Part shown: positions 6,497 through 13,673 of the stretch, piece after piece
Numbering within the stretch: the first letter of the stretch is position 1
Layout of the letters: every line of letters begins with the position of its first letter
Assembly (NCBI GenBank): GCA_900315955.1
Contig: ONBC01000019.1
Span: 1 to 33,250 of the forward strand
From: an uncultured Prevotella sp.
Lineage (GTDB): Bacteria > Bacteroidota > Bacteroidia > Bacteroidales > Bacteroidaceae
Reading direction: 5' to 3'
DNA: 33,250 nucleotides
Program-made: the position numbers and the translations under genes
Notes under the pieces: generated by a model
The model's input: only the letters and a program-made list of their open reading frames with translations
The model's database searches: none
Told to the model about the DNA's origin: nothing

Positions 6497-8392
6497 TTAA
6501 TCCTTACGCTTTTGCGAATCGCTGTTTGCCGAGCGCAGGCGGTCGTAATCAACGCTGTTCTTCAATATTCGCGGACGCGTCTCGTCATATTCGGGAGAGA
6601 GCAGGTTGTACTGCGGATGATAGTCCTTTGAAGAGATACCGGCAAGCCAGACGAGCATGTGAGGCAGGGCATCCGTCATGAACCGTTTGTTCTTTGCGTC
6701 CTTGACAGCCTTGAACACCTCGGGCTCACGGTGCGCGTACTTGCGGGAGCACCAGATCCAGAACGGCACCTCAAACTCGTAGTGTGCCAAAGGCCAATCG
6801 ACAGCCATCGAATGGTTGCGGCAAAGGATGTTGCGGCCCGGCTCATAAATCTCCTCGCCATGGTCGGGCATGTAGACGACGATGGCATCCTTGTTTTGGA
6901 ACCGCTTCACGATCTGCGTCACGATCGAATCGTTGTAGAGGCATGCATTGTCGTATTCTGCCACCATACGGCGACGGTAATGGTCGTTGGCGATGTCGGG
7001 GCGAAGCTCCTTGTAGTCGTCAGCTTTCCATTTGGCACGGTCGCGCGGATAGCGTGTGTTGTAACTCACGTGCTGACCGATGAGATGAAAGATGATGAGG
7101 TTGGGATGATCGTGCTTGCCATTGGCAGAAAGCTTGATTTTGCCTTCCTTGACGAAGTTGTCATAGTCGGACAGCAACCCTTCATCAAACGGATGGAGCT
7201 GCGTGTTGCGAAGGTCGAACTGCGCCTTGCTCAGCTGCGGGTCGTTAAGGAAGAAGCCGCCCGAGAAGTCGTAGACAGCCTGCCCGGCAGCCAGGAGAAA
7301 CTGATTGGTAAGGAAGGTTACCTGATAACCTGCCTTGCGGAAGAGCTCGGGGAAGAGCGGATAGTCGCACCACTCCCCTTTCTGACCTACGACATGCATC
7401 GAGAGCACATTCTTGAAAACAAAGCTCGTCAGGTTCCAGCACGACACGACATCGTTGAACTTCGTCAGCCAGCCGCTTCTCTCGAGCTTACGCTGCCGCG
7501 GTGTGTCTTTCTGCGGATAGCCGTAGAGCTGGCAGTGAGCCTTGCTGTAACTTTCTCCGATAATCAGCACGATTGTAGGGGAGCGGAACGAGCAGGAGTC
7601 GACCTTCACGCGCTGCGAAGCATCCACACATTTCTCTACTTGCTGCGAGGCCAGATGGTTGCTGTACATCGAGAACAGGAGGCGGTAGACAGGCAGATAG
7701 GTATTGCCGTGGTCGGGGTCGGTGAGGATATGCTCAATAGAGCCCACCGAGCTGGCGGTCATCAACTGCGCCAGCCCTTTCTTGTTGTTCCAACTCGTGA
7801 TGGAGCTCCAGATAAGCAGTGCCACGACAAGCACGCCACACTCAGGATAGAGCATGTAACGATGGAAGAAGCGCAGGAAGCCAAAGTCGAGCCGGGCGCG
7901 CAGCTTGCGGTAATTAAGGCCAAGCAATCGGCAGACAGGCTTGCGCAGCCCTATGACGACATGCGCCAAGATAAGCAGCACGATCCACATCACCGGCGAG
8001 GTGAGCACATCGGGCGAAAGGTAAGTAGAGAAGAACTCTCCCGCCTCACGACTGTCGGTCTCGCCTACGAGCATAAGCATCGAAGGAGTGATGTCGGAAC
8101 CGAACTTCCAGAAACAAAACACATCCGTTATGGCCACGCCATAGAGAATGACGTAGAGGATGCGACGCACCCACCGTCGCACCTTTCGGGGGATCAGCGC
8201 GAGGATGACGCACAACACATAGAGGTCAAGGAAAAGCTCAAGCCACAGGTTGTCATAGACCTCAGCCCCTTTCGTATTGGGGAGTGTGAGATAGGCGCAC
8301 AGTATACCCAAGATATACATCGTGACGAAAAACACGCCATTCTTAAGCAAAGGCAGCATGAAAAGCCGCGCTATACGACGGATGGATCTCAT
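6497..8392 (-). CDS. Phosphoethanolamine transferase-like protein (EptA/CptA sulfatase-fold family)
   Basis: Inner-membrane enzyme of the alkaline-phosphatase/sulfatase superfamily resembling lipid A or LPS-core phosphoethanolamine transferases. The first 200 or so residues contain about five hydrophobic segments; the periplasmic catalytic domain follows. Visible motifs are IIGESYSKAHCQLYGYP (E280, S281), the GQH with surrounding HLIGQHVSYNTRYP (about 436-449), and MPDHGEEIYE (D510, H511, E513), which would supply the metal ligands. Many family members have Thr rather than Ser at the nucleophile position, so S281 as nucleophile is an inference. The length of 631 aa is slightly long for the family. 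It is first in an operon with two membrane acyltransferases and has a good promoter. In Bacteroidota such enzymes can affect resistance to cationic peptides, but that is not shown here. Confidence 0.85.
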   Translation of the reverse strand: MRSIRRIARLFMLPLLKNGVFFVTMYILGILCAYLTLPNTKGAEVYDNLWLELFLDLYVLCVILALIPRKVRRWVRRILYVILYGVAITDVFCFWKFGSDITPSMLMLVGETDSREAGEFFSTYLSPDVLTSPVMWIVLLILAHVVIGLRKPVCRLLGLNYRKLRARLDFGFLRFFHRYMLYPECGVLVVALLIWSSITSWNNKKGLAQLMTASSVGSIEHILTDPDHGNTYLPVYRLLFSMYSNHLASQQVEKCVDASQRVKVDSCSFRSPTIVLIIGESYSKAHCQLYGYPQKDTPRQRKLERSGWLTKFNDVVSCWNLTSFVFKNVLSMHVVGQKGEWCDYPLFPELFRKAGYQVTFLTNQFLLAAGQAVYDFSGGFFLNDPQLSKAQFDLRNTQLHPFDEGLLSDYDNFVKEGKIKLSANGKHDHPNLIIFHLIGQHVSYNTRYPRDRAKWKADDYKELRPDIANDHYRRRMVAEYDNACLYNDSIVTQIVKRFQNKDAIVVYMPDHGEEIYEPGRNILCRNHSMAVDWPLAHYEFEVPFWIWCSRKYAHREPEVFKAVKDAKNKRFMTDALPHMLVWLAGISSKDYHPQYNLLSPEYDETRPRILKNSVDYDRLRSANSDSQKRKD

Positions 8393-8418
8393 TTCTTATT
8401 GTTCCCTATATTTCTTTG

Positions 8419-8449
8419 CAAAAATAGTATAATTATTCCATACCGCAAA
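8419..8449 (-). promoter_or_regulatory. Promoter of the Ept-like/acyltransferase operon
   Basis: On the minus strand: TTTG (8449-8446), 19-nt spacer, TATTTTTG (8426-8419), a close match to the Bacteroidota consensus. Transcription should start near 8412, about 20 nt before ATG 8392. The element is divergent from, and close to, the folP promoter. Confidence 0.7.
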
Positions 8450-8470
8450 GTTAAACACAAAATTAATTTG

Positions 8471-8478
8471 TACATTTG
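8471..8478 (+). promoter_or_regulatory. -7 box of folP, near-leaderless
   Basis: TACATTTG fits TAnnTTTG; a clear -33 element is not visible. Transcription would start around 8484-8486, leaving only a few nucleotides before ATG 8488, or about 12 before ATG 8497. Confidence 0.5.
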
Positions 8479-8487
8479 CGCAAAAAT

Positions 8488-9363
8488 ATGAATGATATGA
8501 ACTACACACTAAATATCAAAGGCCGCTTGTTCTCCCTCAAGGAGCCGGTGGTGATGGGCATTCTCAACTGCACGCCCGACAGTTTCTTTGCAGGAAGCCG
8601 CAAACAGACAGAAAAGGAGATTGCAGACCGAGCCAATGAGATTGTGGCCCAAGGAGGCAAGATCATCGATGTGGGTGCCTTCTCTACGCGTCCGGGAGCC
8701 GATGAGGTGAGCGAGGAAGAGGAGATGCGGCGGCTGCGCCATGCGCTGCCTGTCGTGCGCCGCGAGCAGCCGGATGTGCCGGTTTCCGTAGACACCTACC
8801 GTCCCGAAGTGGCCCGCATGGCGGTGGAGGAATATGGTGCCGACATCATCAACGATGTTTCGGAAGGCGGCATCACGGGAATCGTGGACAAGCCGCTCGA
8901 AGAGCATTATGATGTGGAGGCGGAGACGGACGACAAATTCAAGAATTATCCCGCGATCTTCCGCATGATGGGTCGCCTCAAAGTACCGTATATCCTCATG
9001 TCAGTTCAAGGCAATCTCCACGACATGCTGATCAACTTCTCCAAAGAGGTGCAGCAGTTGCGCGACCTCCACGTGAAAGACATCATCCTTGATCCGGGCT
9101 ATGGCTTCGGCAAGACGCAGGAAGAGAACTTCGCCATTCTGCGCGGGCAGCGCAAGTTGGAGGTCATGGGCCTTCCCATTCTCGCAGGCCTTTCCCGCAA
9201 ACGCCTCATCTGGAAGACACTCGACATAACAGCCGACGAGGCGCTCAACGGCACGACAGTTGTCAACACCCTCGCCCTGCTCAACGGTGCCGCCATCCTT
9301 CGTGTGCACGATGTGAGAGAAGCCGTACAAGCGACGAAAATAATGTCAAATGTTAAATGTTAA
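8488..9363 (+). CDS. folP: Dihydropteroate synthase
   Basis: Condenses 6-hydroxymethyl-7,8-dihydropterin pyrophosphate with p-aminobenzoate in folate synthesis and is the sulfonamide target. TIM-barrel signatures are present: VMGILNCTPDSFFAGSR (loop 1), IDVGAFSTRPGADEV (loop 2), VSVDTYRPEVA, DIINDVSEGG, IILDPGYGFGKTQEENF and LSRKRLI. The segment PYILMSVQGN replaces the H-containing MHM(K/R)GTP common in other phyla; I believe this is usual for Prevotella-like enzymes. Start: ATG 8488 or ATG 8497 (MNYTLNIKGR) are both plausible; a TTG at 8476 lies inside the -7 box and is unlikely. The last six residues, M-S-N-V-K-C, are encoded by the heptamer array that follows, so the true ancestral C-terminus was probably different. 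cdaA lies downstream. Confidence 0.95.
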   Translation: MNDMNYTLNIKGRLFSLKEPVVMGILNCTPDSFFAGSRKQTEKEIADRANEIVAQGGKIIDVGAFSTRPGADEVSEEEEMRRLRHALPVVRREQPDVPVSVDTYRPEVARMAVEEYGADIINDVSEGGITGIVDKPLEEHYDVEAETDDKFKNYPAIFRMMGRLKVPYILMSVQGNLHDMLINFSKEVQQLRDLHVKDIILDPGYGFGKTQEENFAILRGQRKLEVMGLPILAGLSRKRLIWKTLDITADEALNGTTVVNTLALLNGAAILRVHDVREAVQATKIMSNVKC

Positions 9364-9581
9364 GTGTTTAATGTTTAATGACGTTAGTGCCAAATGTCCA
9401 ATGATCAGATAAACAATGATAAGCTACATTAATCATCAACTCATAATACATTAATCATTAACTCATAAAACATTACTCAACATTATACATTAGCATCACT
9501 CAACATTCAACATTCAACATTACACATTATTATCATTCAACACTCAACATTTAACATTCAACATTTAACATTTAACATTCT
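9343..9581. repeat. TTRAATG heptamer array, folP-cdaA interval
   Basis: The array begins inside folP, with 7-nt units ATGTCAA, ATGTTAA, ATGTTAA, GTGTTTA, ATGTTTA from 9343, and degenerates near 9384. From about 9426 the opposite orientation takes over: a 21-nt unit beginning ACATTAATCAT occurs at 9426-9446 and 9448-9468 with one mismatch, then CATTCAA/CATTTAA heptamers continue to within 4-5 nt of the cdaA GTG. Positions 9356-9375 (AATGTTAAGTGTTTAATGTT) recur exactly, inverted, at 12430-12449 before ackA. Confidence 0.85.
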
Positions 9582-9584
9582 CCT

Positions 9585-10361
9585 GTGTTTTTTTCTTTCG
9601 GCATAAAAGACATCATCGACATAGTAACCGTAGCCTTGCTGCTCTACTATTTCTACCGGCTCATGAAAGAGAGCCGGTCATTGAACGTATTCACCGGCAT
9701 CATCATCTTTGTCATCGCCTGGCTCTTTGTCTCCCAGGTGTTGGAGATGCGGCTCTTGGGCAGCATCATGGACAAGCTTGTCTCGGTAGGTGTCATCGGC
9801 CTCATCGTCCTCTTCAAAGATGAGATCCGCAAGTTCCTTTATGAGATTGGTGAGCGACAGCGGGCCAGGAAGTTCCTTAACTTTTTCTTTCACCGCGACA
9901 GTTCGCAGCAAGTAGACAAAACGGCTATCATGCCTATCGTTTGGGCTTGCATGGACATGGCGAAAGGAAAAGTGGGCGCACTCATCGTCATTGAGCGTGC
10001 CACCCCACTCGATGACATTGTGCAGACGGGCGAGCTCATCGATGCACAGATCAACAAACTGCTGATCGAAAACATCTTCTTTAAGAACTCACCGCTGCAC
10101 GATGGGGCCATGATCATTTCAAAGCACCGCATCAAAGCCGCCGGATGCATCCTGCCGGTAAGCCATAACATGGACATCCCCAAAGAGTTAGGTCTCCGCC
10201 ACCGTGCTGCCCTCGGTATTTCCCAGGCATCCGATGCCATTGCTGTCGTCGTCTCCGAAGAGACGGGGCGCATCAGCGCGGCTATCAAAGGCAACTTCCG
10301 CCTCCGGCTCTCAGCAGAGGACTTAGAGAGCCTGCTTACGAAAGAAATGGCCACAACGTGA
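9585..10361 (+). CDS. cdaA: Diadenylate cyclase CdaA (c-di-AMP synthase)
   Basis: Membrane-bound enzyme that makes cyclic di-AMP from two ATP; c-di-AMP controls potassium/osmotic balance and envelope homeostasis. Three N-terminal membrane segments (about 8-25, 36-51, 62-78) precede the DAC (DisA_N) domain. Catalytic motifs are intact: NSPLHDGAMII (DGA, 173-175) and GLRHRAALGIS (RHR, 205-207). The length of 258 aa is typical. The best start is GTG 9585 (MFFSFGIKDIID), directly after the heptamer array and without a Shine-Dalgarno. Its position next to folP is common in Bacteroidota. No CdaR-like regulator gene is present. The stop codon lies at the edge of a second, GAAGAAT-type, heptamer array, followed by an intrinsic terminator. 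Confidence 0.93.
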   Translation: MFFSFGIKDIIDIVTVALLLYYFYRLMKESRSLNVFTGIIIFVIAWLFVSQVLEMRLLGSIMDKLVSVGVIGLIVLFKDEIRKFLYEIGERQRARKFLNFFFHRDSSQQVDKTAIMPIVWACMDMAKGKVGALIVIERATPLDDIVQTGELIDAQINKLLIENIFFKNSPLHDGAMIISKHRIKAAGCILPVSHNMDIPKELGLRHRAALGISQASDAIAVVVSEETGRISAAIKGNFRLRLSAEDLESLLTKEMATT

Positions 10362-10436
10362 AAAGAGAAGAATGAAGAATGAAGAGGAAAGAGAGAAGGA
10401 TGAAGAGGGAAAAGAGAAAAATGAGAATAGGAAATC
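10362..10436 (+). repeat. GAAGAAT heptamer array after cdaA
   Basis: Purine-rich tandem units in constant 7-nt phase from 10367 to 10429: GAAGAAT twice, then GAAGAGG, AAAGAGA, GAAGGAT, GAAGAGG, GAAAAGA, GAAAAAT, GAGAATA. The array starts 5 nt after the cdaA stop and has no inverted partner. Its sequence differs from the other arrays, but it shares the period, the position after a stop codon and the presence of TGA in the repeat. Confidence 0.8.
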
Positions 10437-10442
10437 AACGAG

Positions 10443-10484
10443 AAAAAAATATCCTTGTGTATGAATGCATAAGGATATTTTTTT
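10443..10484 (+). terminator. Intrinsic terminator after cdaA
   Basis: A perfect 14-bp stem, aaaaaaatatcctt (10443-10456) with aaggatattttttt (10471-10484), encloses a 14-nt loop; the 3' arm ends in a T-tract. It should end folP/cdaA transcription just before the pta promoter. Confidence 0.8.
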
Positions 10485-10485
10485 G

Positions 10486-10510
10486 TAATTTTGCAAAGTG
10501 TACTTTGCAA
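10486..10510 (+). promoter_or_regulatory. pta promoter with overlapping 20-bp palindrome
   Basis: TAATTTTG (10486-10493) is a -7 box. TTGCAAAGT (10491-10499) and ACTTTGCAA (10502-10510) form a perfect dyad with a 2-nt centre. It overlaps the box and the expected start site near 10499, where a bound repressor would block transcription. No clean -33 element is visible because the terminator T-tract occupies that position. Confidence 0.55.
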
Positions 10511-10554
10511 CACTCCAACAGCATCGATTTTACTTACAACATTAATAACATACA

Positions 10555-11595
10555 ATGAGTTTATTAGAAGAAATTGTGGCACGCGCCAAAGCTGACAAGC
10601 AGCGCATCGTTCTTCCTGAGGCTGAGGAAGAGCGCACATTGAAAGCAGCCGACCATGTGCTTGCCGACGACATCGCCGACATCATTCTTATTGGCAACCC
10701 CGCTCATATCAAGCAAGAGGCAGAAGAATGGGGTCTGAAGAACATCAGCAAGGCCAAGATCATCGATCCGCTCCATTTCGACAAGACCGAGGAGTATGCC
10801 GAGAAACTTGCTGAGCTCCGTAAGAAGAAGGGCATGACTGTCGACCAGGCCCGCGAGCTCGTGCTTCACAACAATCTCTATCTTGGTTGCATGATCATCA
10901 AGAGCGGCGACGCTGACGGTCAGATCAGTGGCGCGTTGAGCACTACTGGCGACACCCTGCGCCCGGCGCTGCAGATCATCAAGTGCGCCCCCGGCATCAC
11001 CTGCGTGAGCGGCGCCATGCTGCTCGTGACCAAGTCGCAGTACGGCAACGATGGTATCGTTGTCATGGGTGATGTGGCCGTCACGCCTAACCCCACTGCT
11101 GACCAGCTCGCCCAGATCGCCTACACCACAGCCCAGACTGCCAAGACCATTGCCGGCGTTGAGGAGCCGCACGTGGCCATGCTGAGCTATTCCACCAAGG
11201 GATCTGCCAAGGATGCCATCGATAAGACGACAGGCAAGAGCGTGTATGTCATCGACAAGGTCATCGATGCCGTGAAGATCGCGCACGAGAAGTTCCCCGA
11301 CCTCTTAGTAGACGGTGAGCTTCAGGCTGACGCTGCCCTCGTGCCCGCTGTAGGCAAGAAGAAGGCTCCGATGAGCAACATCGCCGGCCGTGCCAACGTC
11401 CTCGTCGTGCCAAACCTCGAGGTGGGCAATATCGGCTATAAGCTCGTGGAGCGTCTCGGCGGCGCTACGGCTATCGGCCCGATCCTGCAGGGTATTGCAC
11501 GGCCGGTCAACGACCTGAGCCGCGGATGCTCCGTCGATGATATCTACTACATGGTCGCTATCACAAGCTGCCAGGCACAGGACGCGAAAAAATAA
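10555..11595 (+). CDS. pta: Phosphate acetyltransferase
   Basis: Interconverts acetyl-CoA and acetyl phosphate; with AckA it makes ATP during acetate excretion in the cytoplasm. The whole 346-aa protein is a PTA_PTB catalytic domain, i.e. the short form without the regulatory N-terminal domains of the E. coli enzyme. Characteristic segments are RIVLPEAEEERTLKAA, GALSTTGDTLRPALQII, GDVAVTPNPTADQLAQIA, MLSYSTKGSAKDA, DGELQADAALVP, NVLVVPNLEVGNIGYKLVERLGGA and GPILQGIARPVNDLSRG. It starts at ATG 10555, about 55 nt after the predicted start site. The stop TAA (11593-11595) overlaps the first heptamer of the next array. The partner gene ackA lies 860 nt downstream, with a repeat array, an S23 gene and a second array in between. 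Confidence 0.96.
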   Translation: MSLLEEIVARAKADKQRIVLPEAEEERTLKAADHVLADDIADIILIGNPAHIKQEAEEWGLKNISKAKIIDPLHFDKTEEYAEKLAELRKKKGMTVDQARELVLHNNLYLGCMIIKSGDADGQISGALSTTGDTLRPALQIIKCAPGITCVSGAMLLVTKSQYGNDGIVVMGDVAVTPNPTADQLAQIAYTTAQTAKTIAGVEEPHVAMLSYSTKGSAKDAIDKTTGKSVYVIDKVIDAVKIAHEKFPDLLVDGELQADAALVPAVGKKKAPMSNIAGRANVLVVPNLEVGNIGYKLVERLGGATAIGPILQGIARPVNDLSRGCSVDDIYYMVAITSCQAQDAKK

Positions 11596-11813
11596 TGTTG
11601 AATGTTGAATGTTAAATGTTGATTTGAATAATGATTCAATGTTCAATGTTCAATGTTCAATGTTGAGTGTTCAATGTGGAATGTTTAATGTTGATTTGAA
11701 TAATGATTCAATGGTCAATGTTGAGTGTTCAATGTTGAGTGCTTAATGTTGATTTGAATAATGATTCAATGCCGAATGTTGAATGTTAGGTGATTAATGG
11801 ATAATTGATAATG
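11594..11813 (+). repeat. TTGAATG heptamer array between pta and the S23 gene
   Basis: Sense-orientation units (TTGAATG, TTCAATG, TTGAGTG, TTAAATG) start within the pta stop codon. A 27-bp block recurs exactly at 11615-11641, 11687-11713 and 11745-11771; it contains the dyad TTGAAT-AATG-ATTCAA. The 7-nt register continues to the end: ATG or its equivalent recurs at 11769, 11776, 11783, 11790, 11797, 11804 and 11811, the last being the S23 start codon. Confidence 0.9.
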
Positions 11814-12188
11814 AGCGACTTCGCAAAGATTCTTCAAGACAAGTGCATGAATTTTTCTGTAAGGATCGTGAACCTTGCACGCTTTCTGAAATCAGAGAAG
11901 CATGAATACAATATTGCCGATCAGATCTTCAGAAGTGGCACGAGTATTGGAGCAAACATTGCGGAGGCTGAATGTGCGATAAGTAAAAAGGACTTTATGG
12001 CAAAGGTTTACATTGCGTTAAAGGAATGTAACGAAACCATCTATTGGCTTGAACTGCTTTATCGTACAAGGCTCATTATCAAGAAAGAGTACGAATCTAT
12101 GTATGACGATTCCAATGAGCTCCGCAAGATATTGGGGACAATCACAAAGACCACAGCAGAGAATCTTAAGCAACAGAACACAAAGTAG
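11811..12188 (+). CDS. Four-helix-bundle protein (S23 / 23S rRNA intervening-sequence family)
   Basis: Small protein of 125 aa, almost entirely helical, matching the S23 (IVP) four-helix-bundle family: FSVRIVNLARFL, QIFRSGTSIGANIAEAECAISKKDF and KVYIALKECNETIYWLELL are the diagnostic segments. Family members are encoded in intervening sequences of 23S rRNA in some bacteria and, as Avd, in diversity-generating retroelements; free-standing members of unknown function are frequent in Bacteroidota. No reverse transcriptase or variable repeat is present here, so a retroelement is not supported. The start ATG 11811 lies in phase with the heptamer array; no ribosome site is visible. The gene is visibly richer in A+T than pta and ackA and splits that pair, suggesting insertion. 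Function unknown. Confidence 0.88.
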   Translation: MSDFAKILQDKCMNFSVRIVNLARFLKSEKHEYNIADQIFRSGTSIGANIAEAECAISKKDFMAKVYIALKECNETIYWLELLYRTRLIIKKEYESMYDDSNELRKILGTITKTTAENLKQQNTK

Positions 12189-12229
12189 CCCCTACTCCAT
12201 CCAATATTAAATCATTCGATATTATATCA

Positions 12230-12452
12230 TTATCCAATTAGACTCTCAACATTAATATCATTAAACATTAATATCATTAAACACTTAACACTCAACATTC
12301 AACATTATCATCACTCAACATTCAACATTATCATCATTCAACATTAATATCATTAAACACTTAACATTTAACACTTAACATTTAACATTCAACATTATCA
12401 TCATTCCACATTAATATCATTAAACATTTAACATTAAACACTTAACATTATA
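12230..12452 (+). repeat. CATTCAA/CATTAAA heptamer-derived array before ackA
   Basis: Opposite orientation to the array upstream of the S23 gene. Higher-order units are visible. ATTAATATCATTAAACA occurs exactly at 12251-12267, 12267-12283, 12343-12359 and 12410-12426. CATTCAACATTATCATCA occurs at 12296-12313, 12319-12336 and 12386-12403. The array ends with CATTATA directly before ATG 12453, so the ackA start falls on a heptamer boundary. Confidence 0.9.
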
Positions 12453-13664
12453 ATGAAAATTCTAGTACTTAACTGCGGCAGCAGTAGCATTAAGTATAAG
12501 CTCTATGACATGACCGACGAGACGGTCCTGGCTCAGGGTGGTGTAGAGCGTATCGGCATCGATGACGCTTTCATCAAGGTGAAGCTTCCCAACGGCGAGA
12601 AGAAGAAGATCATGGCCAACCTGCCCAGTCATAAGGAAGGCGTGCAACTGGTGTTCAAGTGCCTCCTCGACCCCGAGTTTGGCGCTATCAAGAGTCTGGA
12701 CGAGATCGGAGCCGTAGGCCACCGTATCGTGCAGGGCGGCGACCTCTTCGAGAAGAGCTGCCTCGTCACGCCGAAAGTGGAGGAAGGTATCGAGAGTCTC
12801 ATCGACCTCGCACCTGTTCACAACAAAGGACACCTCGCCGGCATCCGTGCCGTTGACGAGCTCATGCCTGACGTGCCTCAGGTGACCGTGTTCGACAACG
12901 CTTTCCACTCTACCATGCCCGACTACGCTTACCTCTACGCCATTCCTTACGAGTGGTACACGAAGTATCACGTACGTCGCTACGGCTTCCACGGCACCTC
13001 TCACCGCTATGTCTCTCACCGCGTGTGCGAGTTCCTCGGAGTAGATATCAAGAAGCAGAAGATCATCACCTGCCACATCGGCAACGGTGCGTCGGTAGCT
13101 GCCATCAAGTATGGCAAGGTCATCGACACTTCTATGGGACTGACACCGCTGGCCGGCCTGATGATGGGCTCCCGCTCCGGCGACATCGATCCGTCTGCCG
13201 TATGCTACATGATGGAGAAGAGCGGCATGACGCCCCAGCAGATGGCCGACTATCTCAACAAAGAGAGCGGCGTGCTCGGCGTGGCTGGTATCTCCAGTGA
13301 CATGCGCGACAATGAGAATGCCGACAACGAAGGCAACAAGATGGCTCACCTCGCACTCGCCATGTACAACTACCGCATCAAGAAATATATCGGTGCTTAC
13401 GCGGCAGCCATGAACGGTGTCGACATCATCGTGTGGACAGCCGGCGTGGGTGAGAACCAGGAAGGTGTGCGTTGGGACAGCTGCCAGGGGCTCGAGTACC
13501 TCGGCGTGAAGATGGACAAGGAGCGCAACCACGTTCGTTCCAAGGAGCAGATCCTCTCTGCCGACGACTCTAAGGTCAAGGTTGTGATGATTCCTACCGA
13601 TGAGGAGATCGTCATCGCACGCGACACCCTCGCCATCGTTGAGGGTCGCGAGCCGGAGATCTAA
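12453..13664 (+). CDS. ackA: Acetate kinase
   Basis: Converts acetyl phosphate and ADP to acetate and ATP, completing the Pta-AckA route. The 403-aa ASKHA-fold protein has the full set of signatures: MKILVLNCGSSSIKYKLYD at the N-terminus, GHRIVQGGD, VTVFDNAFHSTMP, YGFHGTSHRYVS (catalytic His/Arg region), ITCHIGNGASV, TSMGLTPLAGLMMGSRSGDI and IVWTAGVGENQ. Translation begins at ATG 12453 immediately after the repeat array; there is no Shine-Dalgarno and no clear promoter, so it is probably read through from pta or from a promoter I cannot see. Two GC-rich hairpins follow the stop and separate it from the convergent lpxH gene. Confidence 0.97.
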   Translation: MKILVLNCGSSSIKYKLYDMTDETVLAQGGVERIGIDDAFIKVKLPNGEKKKIMANLPSHKEGVQLVFKCLLDPEFGAIKSLDEIGAVGHRIVQGGDLFEKSCLVTPKVEEGIESLIDLAPVHNKGHLAGIRAVDELMPDVPQVTVFDNAFHSTMPDYAYLYAIPYEWYTKYHVRRYGFHGTSHRYVSHRVCEFLGVDIKKQKIITCHIGNGASVAAIKYGKVIDTSMGLTPLAGLMMGSRSGDIDPSAVCYMMEKSGMTPQQMADYLNKESGVLGVAGISSDMRDNENADNEGNKMAHLALAMYNYRIKKYIGAYAAAMNGVDIIVWTAGVGENQEGVRWDSCQGLEYLGVKMDKERNHVRSKEQILSADDSKVKVVMIPTDEEIVIARDTLAIVEGREPEI

Positions 13665-13673
13665 ACATCACGT

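Noticed and set aside
6659-8491. 610-codon frame opposite the Ept-like gene
   Set aside because: Antisense shadow of a well-supported gene; the composition (His/Val/Asp/Glu-rich, no domain) is that of a complementary frame.
11811-12188. Diversity-generating retroelement (S23/Avd-like protein)
   Set aside because: No reverse transcriptase gene and no template/variable repeat pair anywhere in the window.
11594-12452. Could the arrays be CRISPR?
   Set aside because: Units are 7 nt with no unique spacers of constant length and no cas genes; not a CRISPR array.
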